From Tessaracoccus rhinocerotis (lineage in GTDB: Bacteria > Actinomycetota > Actinomycetes > Propionibacteriales > Propionibacteriaceae), in NCBI RefSeq assembly GCF_007197885.1, contig NZ_VKKG01000007.1, positions 1 through 64,000 on the forward strand: 64,000 bases of DNA, read 5' to 3'. Each line of letters begins with the position of its first letter. The first letter of the stretch is position 1. The translations under genes and the position numbers were made by a program. The notes under the pieces were generated by a model. The model was not told the origin of the DNA. It was given only the letters and a program-made list of their open reading frames with translations, and ran no database searches. Below are positions 19,055-27,742 of this stretch, in pieces.

Positions 19055-20380
19055 ATGAAGCCCGAAGAGCTGAACCCGACCCAGGAGGGGTCTGGCACAC
19101 GCCTGCCGTCGACCGGAGGTCTCGACGACGAACTCGAGCCCCTCACTGCGGTGGACGCGTCCAACCTCACCTTCGATGCCGACAACCAGGTGAACTCCTT
19201 TCTGTTCGCCGGCGTCCTCGGACATGGAGGTTTCGTGGGGGACGACGGGGAGATCCACTTGGACGTACTGCGCCGGGAGCTCGAGTTGCGCATCGCTGCT
19301 GGTGGCGGCTCGGACCTGCGCCGCCTCGCCCAACGCGTCTCCCGGCGTGGGTCGCGGTGGTTCTGGGAGCGGTGCCGACCGGACCTGGAATGGCACGTTC
19401 GGCGCGACCAACCGGTCCGCGGACTCGCCGGGCTCGGGGAGCGGTGCGCGGGGTTGGCGGTCGAGCGCCTCCCCGTCGATCGCCCCTTGTGGGAGCTGCT
19501 CTTGATGCCGCTCGAGGGCACTGCTGACGTGGCAATGGCCCTGCGGGTGCACCACGCCGTCAGCGATGGCGTGGGCGCCCTGAGTCTGGTGGACTTCCTG
19601 CTCGGCCACGGCTCTGGGACTCGGCCCGCGGCGTCCCTGAAGGACGTGGTGCACAGGCCGCGACGTCGTCGGTTCGAGTTCGCGAGGGTGTTCGCGATGG
19701 TGCGCTCCCGGGTGGAGCCCACAGTCCTGCTGGGCCCCATCGGGGACAACCACGGGGTGGCGTTCGCCGACGTGGAACTCGAGGCGCTCCGACAGGCCGC
19801 GCACGCCGTCGGAGGGACGATCAATGACGCGCTCCTGGCGGCCGTGGCGGTCAGCATCCGGACCGCCTTGGAGGGCATCGGTGAACCCGTCCCGGACCCG
19901 TTGCCCGCGAGTATCCCTGTGGCGTTGCCCGGGCGGGGAGGCGCGGGCAACGCCACAGGGGTGATGCTGGTGGACCTGCCGACAGCTGTCGCGGACCGGC
20001 GCGAGCGGGTCCGGCGCATCGCTGAGCAGACGAGCGTCGGAGTCGGCTTGGCCCGCGAGCAAGGCACCTACGAGCTGACCCGAAGCCGGACGGGGGCGCG
20101 GCTCATGCGGTGGCTGGCGCGGCGGCAACGCTTCGTCGCGGTGTTCGTCACCAACGTCCGTGGCCCCGAGCGGCCCCTCACAATCGCCGGCGCCCCCTTG
20201 CTGCGCGCCTGCCCCATGGCGCCGATACAGGGCAACGTGCGGCTCGGGGTCAGTGCCCTCTCCTACGCCGGTCGGCTGACCTGCACCATCCACACCGGGA
20301 CGGATGCCCTGTCCGCGGCTTTCGTGGCGGAGGCGCTCCAGAGCGAACTCGAGGCAATGGTCGGGACCGATCGCAGTTGA
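19055..20380 (+). CDS. wax ester synthase/diacylglycerol acyltransferase (WS/DGAT)
   Basis: A 441-residue CoA-dependent acyltransferase. The active-site motif HHxxxDG is present as VHHAVSDGVGALSLVDFLL (residues about 168-186). Other family landmarks are LTAVDASNLTFDADNQVNSF near the N-terminus, GGTINDALLAAVAVSIR, FVTNVRGPERPLTIAGAPLL and GNVRLGVSALSYAGRLTCTI. The enzyme esterifies acyl-CoA to fatty alcohol or diacylglycerol at the membrane and makes storage lipid. ATG 19055 sits about 27 residues before the conserved start; no strong SD is visible. It converges on the LacI gene with a 7-base gap. Confidence 0.85.
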   Translation: MKPEELNPTQEGSGTRLPSTGGLDDELEPLTAVDASNLTFDADNQVNSFLFAGVLGHGGFVGDDGEIHLDVLRRELELRIAAGGGSDLRRLAQRVSRRGSRWFWERCRPDLEWHVRRDQPVRGLAGLGERCAGLAVERLPVDRPLWELLLMPLEGTADVAMALRVHHAVSDGVGALSLVDFLLGHGSGTRPAASLKDVVHRPRRRRFEFARVFAMVRSRVEPTVLLGPIGDNHGVAFADVELEALRQAAHAVGGTINDALLAAVAVSIRTALEGIGEPVPDPLPASIPVALPGRGGAGNATGVMLVDLPTAVADRRERVRRIAEQTSVGVGLAREQGTYELTRSRTGARLMRWLARRQRFVAVFVTNVRGPERPLTIAGAPLLRACPMAPIQGNVRLGVSALSYAGRLTCTIHTGTDALSAAFVAEALQSELEAMVGTDRS

Positions 20381-20387
20381 GTCCTGC

Positions 20388-21413
20388 CTATGCCCGGGGC
20401 TGCGTTGTCTGCCGGACCTGGAGCGTTCCCGGAATGGTGATCCGGGCACCCGAGCGGGTGGCGTCCCGGCCCTGCGTGAGCAGCCGGACCGCTTCGGCGG
20501 CGATCAGTTCCATCGGCTGGCGGACCGTGGTGAGGCTGGGCAGCATCATGGACGCGAGCTCGATGTCGTCGAAGCCGGTCACCAGCACGTCGCCGGGAAC
20601 GGAACGGCCACCGGCCTGGAGGCCGGCCACGACGCCCAGGGCGAGGAGGTCGTCGGTGCAGACCACGGCGTCGGGGACCTCGCCCGAGCGCAGTAGCAGC
20701 TCGGCGGCGCCGTGGCCCTCGGCGATGGAGAAGGAGCCATCGATGAGGTGCTCGGGGCGCAGGGTGATCCCGAGCCGGGCGGCCTCGGCGATCACCTCCT
20801 GGGTGCGGACCGCGGCGGAGAGGCTCGACTCGGTGCTGGTGACGTGCGCGATGCTGCGCACGCCGCGTTCGTGGAGGTGGGCCATGACGTCGCGGATCCC
20901 GGAGCGGTCCTCGACCCCCACCCAGGGGATCCGCAGGCTGGGCACCTCGCGGTCCAGCTGCACGACGGGCACCTGCGCGACGGCGGCCGCCATCGCCGGC
21001 GCGCTGCGCTCCGCGTGGCAGGGGACCAGCAGGATCCCGTCGACCGTGCCGGACGACATGGAACGCAGCCGCTTCGCCTCGAGTTCGACGCTGCCGCGGG
21101 AGTCGCTGAGGAACAGGTTGAGGTCGTGGGCGCTGAGGGCGTGCTCCACCTCCTCGACGAGCTCGGTGAAGAACGGGTTTCGGATGCTGGGGACCACCAT
21201 GCCCACCGACCTGGTCAGCGAGCTCCTGAGCGCACGCGCGATCGGGTTCACCCGGTAGCCCAGCCGGGCGGCGGTCTTCTCCACCAGTTCCCTGGTGGCG
21301 GCGCTGACCTTGTGGGGGCTGCCGCCCAGCACGCGCGACACCGTCGCCGTCGAGACGCCGGCGGCCTCGGCCACGTCGGCCAAGCGTGCTGGCAATCGAT
21401 CTCCACTGCTCAT
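20388..21413 (-). CDS. LacI-family transcriptional regulator
   Basis: A 341-residue repressor. The helix-turn-helix reads RLADVAEAAGVSTATVSRVL with the hinge helix RVNPIARALRSSLTRSVG, then a periplasmic-binding-protein-like effector domain: VGMVVPSIRNPFFTELVEEV, VDGILLVPCHAERS, LVTGFDDIELASMMLPSLTT and VRQPMELIAAEAVRLLTQGR. The ligand is probably a sugar but cannot be named, because its neighbours (WS/DGAT, VOC protein) are not sugar genes. An operator-like GTAATCGTTTGC lies 56 bases upstream of its start and may be autoregulatory. Confidence 0.9.
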   Translation of the reverse strand: MSSGDRLPARLADVAEAAGVSTATVSRVLGGSPHKVSAATRELVEKTAARLGYRVNPIARALRSSLTRSVGMVVPSIRNPFFTELVEEVEHALSAHDLNLFLSDSRGSVELEAKRLRSMSSGTVDGILLVPCHAERSAPAMAAAVAQVPVVQLDREVPSLRIPWVGVEDRSGIRDVMAHLHERGVRSIAHVTSTESSLSAAVRTQEVIAEAARLGITLRPEHLIDGSFSIAEGHGAAELLLRSGEVPDAVVCTDDLLALGVVAGLQAGGRSVPGDVLVTGFDDIELASMMLPSLTTVRQPMELIAAEAVRLLTQGRDATRSGARITIPGTLQVRQTTQPRA

Positions 21414-21468
21414 GCGGCAAGTCTAGGCGCAATTGCTTCCGGATTGGGGAATGGGTACGCTCATGGAT

Positions 21469-21480
21469 GTAATCGTTTGC
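21469..21480. promoter_or_regulatory. LacI-type operator candidate
   Basis: GTAATCGTTTGC matches 11 of 12 bases of the reverse complement of the GTAAACGATTAC site at 41879. It lies in the divergent region 21414-21576 between the lacI-type gene and the VOC gene, where a LacI protein would be expected to bind. Confidence 0.45.
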
Positions 21481-21576
21481 CATCTCAGCGAAGAGCAACC
21501 CGGAACGCGCCGCCGTAGGTGAGGACCGGGACAACCGTACGGCCGCCAAGTGCGACCAGACCGAAAGGAACTGACC

Positions 21577-22017
21577 ATGGGTCTCCTCAACCACATCGGA
21601 GTCACCGTCGCCGACCTCGAGCGCTCCATCGAGTTCTACACGAAGCTCGGGATCCAACAGCCGCCCGCCGAGTGGGTGTTCCCGATCAGCGGCGAGTGGC
21701 TCAGCAAGCTCGTCCAGGAGGAGGGCGCCGAGATCCGCGTGGCGTTCCTGCCGGTGGAGGGCGACGTCGTCCTTGAGCTGCTGGAGTACCAGGCCCCCCA
21801 GGGTGCCAAGGACAACACCAAGCCCAACCGCGACGCCGGCGCCATGCACATCGCCCTCAACGTCGACGACGTGGACGAGGTCTACAACCGGCTCAAGGGC
21901 GAGATCGAGTTCAACTCCGAGCCCCAGACCGTGGAGATGGGCCCGTGGGCCGGAAATCGCGTCGTCTACCTCAACGACCCCGACGGCACCCCCGTGGAGC
22001 TCGTCCAGAACGTGTGA
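21577..22017 (+). CDS. VOC-family (glyoxalase-like) protein
   Basis: A 146-residue protein made of two beta-alpha-beta-beta-beta modules. It begins LLNHIGVTVADLERSIEFYT (metal-ligand His at HIGV), has VVLELLEYQAP, the second module AMHIALNVDDVDEVYNRLKG and the end RVVYLNDPDGTPVELVQNV, where DPDGTPVELV is the usual VOC terminus with the second Glu ligand. Substrate unknown; such proteins include methylmalonyl-CoA epimerases and glyoxalases. ATG 21577 has AAAGGA nine bases upstream. A strong terminator follows at 22034-22086. It is divergent from the LacI gene. Confidence 0.8.
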   Translation: MGLLNHIGVTVADLERSIEFYTKLGIQQPPAEWVFPISGEWLSKLVQEEGAEIRVAFLPVEGDVVLELLEYQAPQGAKDNTKPNRDAGAMHIALNVDDVDEVYNRLKGEIEFNSEPQTVEMGPWAGNRVVYLNDPDGTPVELVQNV

Positions 22018-22033
22018 CTCGTGGGGTTTGCTC

Positions 22034-22086
22034 CCCGAACGTGAAGCCGCTCCCCACACATCGGGAGCGGCTTCACTGTTCGGGAG
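22034..22086 (+). terminator. strong hairpin terminator after the VOC gene
   Basis: CCCGAAC-GTGAAGCCGCTCCC pairs with GGGAGCGGCTTCAC-T-GTTCGGG around the loop CACACATC: a stem of about 21 bp with one bulge. It starts 17 bases after the VOC stop codon. No long T tract follows. Confidence 0.8.
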
Positions 22087-22439
22087 CGAACCGACGACCG
22101 AGCCCCGGATAACGATTTGGTATCGCTGTCTGGCGGAGGTCGTGCAACCACGGCAAGATGTTGGTCAGGTTCCCGTGCGGGGGACCGACGACGCCGCGCT
22201 GAACTTCGGGGGAATGGACAGCGCGGCGTCCTGCGCCCTTGAGCCGGCTGCGCCGGGTTTGAAAGGTCCCTAATCGATCAACGGCGTTGTCAATCTCCTC
22301 TTCCCGCTGGTCATCTCACGTCTGATCAGGTATCACTGTGCCAACGTGAACCATCGATAGGGTTCAGGCGACGTCCCGCGGGGGGACTGGTTTTATCCAG
22401 CTGCAGCCAACGGCGGCCGCTGCGGGGGAGGGGCAGCTT
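22087..22439. other. intergenic stretch upstream of the LMW-PTP gene
   Basis: No gene seen. It holds a second inverted repeat, ACGCCGCGCTG at 22191-22201 with CAGCGCGGCGT at 22219-22229 (11 perfect pairs), and ends in GGGGGAGGGGCAGC, the ribosome site for the phosphatase. A promoter for that gene is probably between 22270 and 22400. Confidence 0.4.
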
Positions 22440-22967
22440 GTGTTTGTTTCGTCGTCCATCGGCGCTTTCCGGATACTGACGGTCTGCACGGCCAACATCT
22501 GCCGGTCGCCAGCAGCCGAGCGCCTGCTCGCCGACGCCCTGGGCGCCGAGGTGAGGGTCTCCAGTGCCGGCACGCACGCGCTGGTGGGTGAGCCGATCGA
22601 CCACAGCATGGCGCTGCGCCTGCGCCGTCGCGGCATCCGCGACGAGGGCTTCAGCGCCCGCCAGCTCAGGACGTTGCACACCCTTCGTGCCGACCTCGTG
22701 GTTCCCCTCACCACCTGGCACCGCGCCAACGTCCTCACCCGGGTCTCGTCGGCCCGGAACAAGACCTTCACCCTGCTCGAGCTCGCCCGCATCGTCGGCG
22801 CGCCCGAGTTCCCCGACGTGCCCGGCGACACGGTTCCCAAGCGGCTGCGAGCCATGGTGAGGCTCGCAGCCCGAAACCGGGCGATTGGCGAGTACGTCAG
22901 CGACGACGACGTCCCGGACCCCTACGGCCCGGGGCCCGAGACGGCGGAGGCGCCCCTTTCCAGCTGA
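22440..22967 (+). CDS. low-molecular-weight protein-tyrosine phosphatase
   Basis: A 175-residue enzyme. The P-loop CX5R(S) is LTVCTANICRSPAAERLLAD with nucleophile Cys16 and Arg22. The general-acid loop is present near the C-terminus as DDVPDPYGPG. Between them are RVSSAGTHALVGEPIDHSMA and LRRRGIRDEGFSARQL, as in LMW-PTP/Wzb-type proteins. Such phosphatases often control capsule export kinases, but no BY-kinase or chain-length gene is in this window, so the target is unknown. GTG 22440 is the start, with GGGGAGGGG about 6 bases upstream. A bidirectional hairpin at 23040 follows. Confidence 0.85.
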   Translation: MFVSSSIGAFRILTVCTANICRSPAAERLLADALGAEVRVSSAGTHALVGEPIDHSMALRLRRRGIRDEGFSARQLRTLHTLRADLVVPLTTWHRANVLTRVSSARNKTFTLLELARIVGAPEFPDVPGDTVPKRLRAMVRLAARNRAIGEYVSDDDVPDPYGPGPETAEAPLSS

Positions 22968-23039
22968 TGGAGAGTGCCGTCCAGACGATCAGCCGGGTCG
23001 CGCGCGGCTGAGGCGGCAGCGAACCGGCCCACGCAACGA

Positions 23040-23083
23040 CCGACGCCGCGTCGGCCATCCGGGGATGGCCGACGCGGCGTCGG
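23040..23083. terminator. bidirectional hairpin between LMW-PTP and dps
   Basis: CCGACGCCGCGTCGGCCATCC pairs perfectly with its complement across a two-base GG loop (21 bp). It lies 72 bases after the phosphatase stop and 20 bases beyond the end of dps, so it can serve both convergent genes. Confidence 0.8.
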
Positions 23084-23103
23084 TTGTTCAATTCGTGCGG
23101 AGG

Positions 23104-23625
23104 TCAGGCGTTGCGCGGGATGCTGCTGTTGGCGACCCGGTTCTCGGCGTCGATCATCCAGGCCAGCTGCTCGATGCGCTCGAGGATGGTGTGCAGGATG
23201 TCCGCGGTGGTCGGGTCCTCCTCGTCGACCTCGTCGTGGATGCGACGAGCGGTGCCGGCCGTGGCGTAGAGCGAGGCGACGATGGCGTCGACGGTGTCGG
23301 CCGTGTCGATCTCGTCAGCCGACGGCTGGGGCAGGCTGGTCTGCTCCGCGACTGTCTTGATGCGGGCGTCCGGCGTCGCGTAGACGGCGCGCATGCGCTC
23401 GGCGACGACGTCGGTGAACTCGCGGGCTGCGGCCACGACCTCGTCCAGGACCAGGTGGGTGTCGCGGAAGTTCTTGCCCACCACGTTCCAGTGGAGCTGC
23501 TTGCCCTGGATGTGGAGGTCGGTGAGGTCCACCAGCATCTGCTGCAGGTGACCGGCGAGCTTCTCCGAGGCCTGGAAGGCCGGGTGGGCGGTGTGCGTGT
23601 CCTTGCGGTTGAGTGTCTGGGTCAT
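23104..23625 (-). CDS. dps: Dps-family DNA-protecting ferritin
   Basis: A 173-residue four-helix-bundle protein. The Dps ferroxidase ligands are visible in LTDLHIQGKQLHWNVVGKNF (His), RDTHLVLDEVVAAAREFTDV (Asp and Glu), and the helical DTVDAIVASLYATAGTARRI and HTILERIEQLAWMIDAENR follow. Dps forms a 12-mer that oxidises and stores iron and shields DNA under starvation or oxidative stress. ATG 23625 is preceded by GGGAGAA about nine bases upstream; the frame extends further to 23688 but lacks a better start. Confidence 0.9.
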   Translation of the reverse strand: MTQTLNRKDTHTAHPAFQASEKLAGHLQQMLVDLTDLHIQGKQLHWNVVGKNFRDTHLVLDEVVAAAREFTDVVAERMRAVYATPDARIKTVAEQTSLPQPSADEIDTADTVDAIVASLYATAGTARRIHDEVDEEDPTTADILHTILERIEQLAWMIDAENRVANSSIPRNA

Positions 23626-23832
23626 GATGTGTTTCTCCCGTCTCTCTGTTGTGTGACCCATTCTTCTACGTTTTCTTGAATGATTCAAGGAAAGGGAGGC
23701 TGCCCTAAGTTAGCCGAGGGAGCTGGTCACGGGGAGCGGGAGGCCCCTGAGTCCAACCGGGAGGCCGCGCCGCCGGACGACTGGCGGGTTGTACAGTTTC
23801 GCGTGCGAGAAGATGGTGCGGGAGGTGTGCGG

Positions 23833-24765
23833 ATGCTCGAGGTGCTGGCCGTCGTCCTGCCGCTCTACGTGCTCATCCTGCTCGGGCTCATGGCCGGTGG
23901 TGCCAAGGCGTTCAAGGGCGCCGACGCCAGCCTGAACGCCTTCGTCTACTGGTTCGCACTGCCCGCCTTCCTGTTCGACGCCATCGTCGAGGCGCCCTCG
24001 GGGGCAGGGCTGCCGCTGTCGTTCTTCGTCGTGACGTTCCTCGTCACGTTCGGGTTCTCCACACTGGTGTGGGTGGGCGCCCGGCTGGCGGGCCTGCGCA
24101 ACATCGCCGCCAAGCTGACGCTCTCGGCCGGCTACGGCAACGTCGGCTACTTCGCCTTCCCGCTCATCCTCAGCCTCCTCGGACCAGCGGCCGCCCTGCC
24201 GATGGCGCTGGGATCCATGGTCCACAACCTCATCTTCATGGTGGGCTACCCCGCGCTCGCATCCGCCGGGCACACCGAGCCGGGTCGGCTGCGCAAGGCA
24301 CTGCTCAAGGCAGGCCCGTACAACCCGGCGGTCATCGCCGTCGCGTTCGCCGTGTTGGTGCGCGCCCTGGAGTTGCCCGTTCCGGAGGTGGTGGCCGAGC
24401 CCATCGGACTGCTGGCGCAGGCGGTGATCCCGGTGGCGCTGTTCGCCATCGGCCTCGCGCTGCGGCCGGCCATCAAGGCGCTGCGCACGGGCGGGGCGTC
24501 GCTGCTGGCGATCCTGTCGGTGTCCCTGCTGAAGATCATCGCGCTGCCGCTGCTGACCTGGGTGGCGGCGCACTTCCTGATCCCCGACCCCACCGGCGTC
24601 CTCACCGCTACCCTCGTCCTGCTGGCCTGCATGCCCACCAGTGCCACGTCGTTCACCCTCTCGCAGGAGTTCGACGGCGACGGGCACCTCGTGGCCGCCG
24701 TCGTCGCCGTGTCCACGGTGCTCGCGCTGTTGACGGTGTCGGTGTTCAGCGCGCTGCTGGTCTGA
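23833..24765 (+). CDS. AEC-family (auxin efflux carrier-type) transporter
   Basis: A 310-residue protein with about 10 membrane segments in two five-helix halves. The start MLEVLAVVLPLYVLILLGLM, ASLNAFVYWFALPAFLFDAI and the conserved LSAGYGNVGYFAFPLILSLL (the N-G-x-x-P-like turn) fit the AEC family (TC 2.A.69), as do PYNPAVIAVAFAVLVRALEL and CMPTSATSFTLSQEFDGD near the end. AEC proteins export or import organic acids or amino-acid derivatives; substrate unknown. ATG 23833 follows GGGAGGTG. The open extension upstream to 23680 is ignored. Confidence 0.85.
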   Translation: MLEVLAVVLPLYVLILLGLMAGGAKAFKGADASLNAFVYWFALPAFLFDAIVEAPSGAGLPLSFFVVTFLVTFGFSTLVWVGARLAGLRNIAAKLTLSAGYGNVGYFAFPLILSLLGPAAALPMALGSMVHNLIFMVGYPALASAGHTEPGRLRKALLKAGPYNPAVIAVAFAVLVRALELPVPEVVAEPIGLLAQAVIPVALFAIGLALRPAIKALRTGGASLLAILSVSLLKIIALPLLTWVAAHFLIPDPTGVLTATLVLLACMPTSATSFTLSQEFDGDGHLVAAVVAVSTVLALLTVSVFSALLV

Positions 24766-24829
24766 TCCTTCTGGGGGCGACTGGGGCCTTCGAGGCTCTG
24801 GGCAACTGGGTTTCCCGCACGTCAGGGGA

Positions 24830-25765
24830 TCAGAGCTGCGCGAGGCCGGGGCGCAGCAGGTGAAGGCCCAACCCGCCGGAGAGCAGTTCGAGGGCGCGGA
24901 TGCCTCGGACCGAGCTGCCGTGCTGGTCGAGTCTGGGGGAGTAGGCGGCGATCCCGCAGGTGCCCGGCACGGCCGCGATGATGCCACCGGAGATGCCGCT
25001 CTTGCCGGGGAGGCCGACGGCGGTCACCCACTCGCCCGCGTCGTCGTACATTCCGCAGGTCATCATCACCGACAGGACCTGGCGGGCGGCCCGGGACGTG
25101 AGCGAGCGTTCATCGGTGCCGGGCACGACGCCGTCGTGGGCGAGCGTGGCGGCCATCCTGGCGAAGTCGACGGTGGTGGCCTCGATGGCGCACTGGCGGG
25201 TGTAGCCCTCGACGACGTCGTGCGGGTCCGCGTCCAGGACTCCGAGGGCCTTGAGGAGGTGGGCGATGCCGAGGTTGCGGTCCGCGGATGCGAGCTCCTC
25301 CTCGAACAACTCCTCGTTGACGGACAACTCACGCCCGGCCATGTGGGACAACAGTTCGTGGACGGCCTGGAACCTCTCCGTGCAGTTCCCTCCCGGCAGT
25401 AGCGCGTGGACCGTCAGCGCCCCGGCATTGATCATGGGATTGTCCGGACGGTCGCCCTCGGCGAGTGAGATCCGGTTGAAGGCGTCGCCGGACGGTTCGA
25501 CGTCGACGTGGCGGAACACCTCGTCCAGGCCGACCGTGTCGATCGCCAGCCCGTAGGCGAATGCCTTCGACATGGACTGGATTGGGAACGCGAAATCCGC
25601 GTCGCCCGCGCTGACCTGCTCGCCCCCGACATCCACCAGGGCCAGCGCGGTCAGTTCCGGGTCAACACCACGATTGACCTCGATTGGGTGGCGATCACCA
25701 TCGTCGAGCTCCCTGACCTGCTTCACGATGCGGTCCAGGCGTTGGCCGAGGGCGTGGGAATCCAT
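24830..25765 (-). CDS. glsA: glutaminase A
   Basis: A 311-residue serine-dependent beta-lactamase-fold glutaminase that converts L-glutamine to glutamate and ammonia. Landmarks are DADFAFPIQSMSKAFAYGLA with the nucleophile Ser-x-x-Lys, EPSGDAFNRISLAEG, RPDNPMINAGALTVHALLPG, YTRQCAIEATTVDFARMAAT with the conserved Tyr, MTCGMYDDAGEWVTAVGLPG and KSGISGGIIAAVPG. All the usual active-site positions are present and length matches the single-domain bacterial enzyme. ATG 25765 is used because the frame upstream to 25816 crosses into a terminator. Confidence 0.92.
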   Translation of the reverse strand: MDSHALGQRLDRIVKQVRELDDGDRHPIEVNRGVDPELTALALVDVGGEQVSAGDADFAFPIQSMSKAFAYGLAIDTVGLDEVFRHVDVEPSGDAFNRISLAEGDRPDNPMINAGALTVHALLPGGNCTERFQAVHELLSHMAGRELSVNEELFEEELASADRNLGIAHLLKALGVLDADPHDVVEGYTRQCAIEATTVDFARMAATLAHDGVVPGTDERSLTSRAARQVLSVMMTCGMYDDAGEWVTAVGLPGKSGISGGIIAAVPGTCGIAAYSPRLDQHGSSVRGIRALELLSGGLGLHLLRPGLAQL

Positions 25766-25799
25766 GCCGTTCACTCTAAGGCCGCAGAGCAACTGAAAA

Positions 25800-25834
25800 T
25801 GGGGCGCCGGACTCACAATGAGCCCGGCGCCCCA
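25800..25834 (-). terminator. rho-independent terminator of the DEAD-box helicase gene
   Basis: On the minus strand TGGGGCGCCGG pairs with CCGGCGCCCCA across a 13-base loop and is followed by ATTTTC. It begins 14 bases after the helicase stop. Confidence 0.8.
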
Positions 25835-25848
25835 CCCAGTTGAGCTTG

Positions 25849-27345
25849 TCAGCGGGAGCGGAAGCTCCTGGAGAAGTCAGCGGCGCTGCGGCTGCTGCCC
25901 GCGGGGGCCGCGCCACGGGACGAACCCGCGGACGCACCGGCAGGTGCACCGCCGCGGCCACGGCGGCGCGAACCACCGTTGCCGGCCGGACGCTGGCCGC
26001 CCGAGTGCTGGCCGCCGTCGCCGGGGTGGCCGTTCTGGGTGCGGCTGCCGCTCTGGCCGCCGCGGCGAGCACCGCCCCCGCCACCGCCGCCGGAGCGACG
26101 ACGACCGCCGCCGGCGCCCTGCGGCTGCGCGGGCTGGGTGTTCACGCCTGCGAGCTTGGCCGCCTCGTCGGCGGTCAGGTAGGTGCGGGCGCCCGGTGCG
26201 AGGGTGCTGAGGATCTCGTGGCCAGGGGTGGCGGAGGTGAAGGTCGGGTTGATCTTCGCCAGGCGCAGCAGCGAGCGAACGTCGTTGCGCTGGCTCGGCA
26301 GCTCCAGCGTCACGACGGTCCCGGCGTTGCCCGCACGTGCCGTGCGACCGGAGCGGTGCAGGTAGGCCTTGTGCTCGGTGGGCGGGTCGGCGTGCACGAC
26401 GAGGCCGACGTCGTCGACGTGGATGCCGCGGGCGGCGATGTCGGTGGCGACGAGGGTCTGGACGCGGCCGGAGTGGAACGCGTCCATGTTGCGGGTGCGG
26501 GCGTTCTGCGACAGGTTGCCGTGCAGGTCGACCGTCGGGATGCCCATGCCGATGAGCTGCTTGGCCAGCTTCTTCGCGCCGTGCTTGGTGCGGGTGAAGA
26601 TGATCGTGTTGCCCGGGGCGGCGGCGAGCTCGGCCAGCACCTGGGTGCGCGAGTCGTTGTCGATGCGCAGGACGTGGTGGTCCATGGCGGTCACGGGGGA
26701 GAGCTCGGAATCGGCCTCGTGCGTGATGGGGTTGTGCAGGAACTGCTTGACCAGCGTGTTCACGCCCGCGTCCAGGGTGGCCGAGAACAGCATCCGCTGG
26801 CCGTTGTTCGGGGTGGCCTGGAGGATGCGGCGGACGCCGGGCAGGAAGCCCATGTCGGCCATGTGGTCGGCCTCGTCGATGACGGTGATCTCGATCGCGG
26901 ACAGGTCGGCGAGGCCCTGGCCCATCAGGTCCAGCAAGCGGCCGGGGCAGGCGATCAGGACGTCGACGCCGCGCTGCAGCGCCTTGGCCTGCGGGTTCTG
27001 GCCGACGCCGCCGAACACGACGGTGGACGTCAGCCCGGCGGGCTTCTCCAGCGTGACGAGCGACTCGTGCAGCTGGGTGGCCAGCTCACGGGTGGGGGCG
27101 AGGATGAGCGAGCGCGGCTTCCTGGCCTGCTTCGGCTTGTTCGACTCGACCAGCCGCGCCACGAGGGGCAGCAGGAACGCGAACGACTTGCCGGAGCCGG
27201 TACGGCCACGGCCCAGGACGTCGCGCCCGGACAGGGAGTCCGGCAGCGTCGCGGCCTGGATGGGGGTGGGGATGGTGATGCCACGTCCCGCAAGAGCGGT
27301 AACGAGGTTGGCGGGCACGCCGAGGCGTGCGAAATCTGAAGACAA
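25849..27345 (-). CDS. DEAD-box RNA helicase with Arg/Gly-rich tail (RhlE/DeaD-like)
   Basis: About 498 residues. Core motifs are present in order: Q motif (GITIPTPIQAATLPDSLSGR), Walker A GRGRTGSGKSFAF, APTRELATQLHES, VIDEADHMADMGF (DEAD), MLFSATLDAG (SAT), TIIFTRTKHGAKKLAKQL, TLVATDIAARGIHVDDVGLV and HRSGRTARAG. The last about 110 residues are rich in Gly, Arg and Ser, a common RNA-binding tail. It unwinds short RNA duplexes, typically in ribosome assembly or cold response. The start is uncertain: TTG at 27345 has AGGT seven bases upstream; GTG 27372 or a TTG at 27450 would add 9 or 35 residues. Confidence 0.88.
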   Translation of the reverse strand: MSSDFARLGVPANLVTALAGRGITIPTPIQAATLPDSLSGRDVLGRGRTGSGKSFAFLLPLVARLVESNKPKQARKPRSLILAPTRELATQLHESLVTLEKPAGLTSTVVFGGVGQNPQAKALQRGVDVLIACPGRLLDLMGQGLADLSAIEITVIDEADHMADMGFLPGVRRILQATPNNGQRMLFSATLDAGVNTLVKQFLHNPITHEADSELSPVTAMDHHVLRIDNDSRTQVLAELAAAPGNTIIFTRTKHGAKKLAKQLIGMGIPTVDLHGNLSQNARTRNMDAFHSGRVQTLVATDIAARGIHVDDVGLVVHADPPTEHKAYLHRSGRTARAGNAGTVVTLELPSQRNDVRSLLRLAKINPTFTSATPGHEILSTLAPGARTYLTADEAAKLAGVNTQPAQPQGAGGGRRRSGGGGGGGARRGGQSGSRTQNGHPGDGGQHSGGQRPAGNGGSRRRGRGGAPAGASAGSSRGAAPAGSSRSAADFSRSFRSR

Positions 27346-27742
27346 GTGGGTACCTATCGGGAGCTGTCTCACCGGGGTGCAAGTGCTGTGAAGCGAAGAG
27401 CGGCGTCCAGCAGGATTTGGATTGACCTGCGCGCCAGCGGCCCGAGGCAAGACTGAGCGGACCGACCCCCGAAGATTACCAGCCTCTGGACGTCCGCGAC
27501 GAATCGGTCACCGGCGCGGCCGCGTCGCGGCGAACCGAAGTCCGCGCAGTGGGGAAAGTTGCGGATTCAAACGCACCCTCAAGTTTGGGACTCCTCAGGG
27601 TGCAAGACTTTCCAAACTTTCCGAATATCGGCCCGTTTGAGTTGCCAGTCGGGATGCGGATGCGTAGCGTCCGGATTGCTCGCCCGTGAGGCAGTTCCAG
27701 TGTGGAACGAACCGGGGAGCTTCTATCCGGGGGGACAGAGAC
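27346..27742. other. divergent upstream region of the helicase and GT2 genes
   Basis: About 400 bases with no gene I can support. It is somewhat AT-richer around 27540-27690, contains the near-repeat AAGACTTTCCAAACTTTCC, and probably holds promoters for both genes and a long 5' leader of the helicase, as is common for DEAD-box genes. The end carries the GGGGGGA ribosome site of the GT2 gene. Confidence 0.4.

Noticed and set aside
22191-22229. A second terminator upstream of the LMW-PTP gene
   Set aside because: There is an 11-bp stem but a 17-base loop, no T tract, and no gene ends nearby; kept only as an inverted repeat in the intergenic description.
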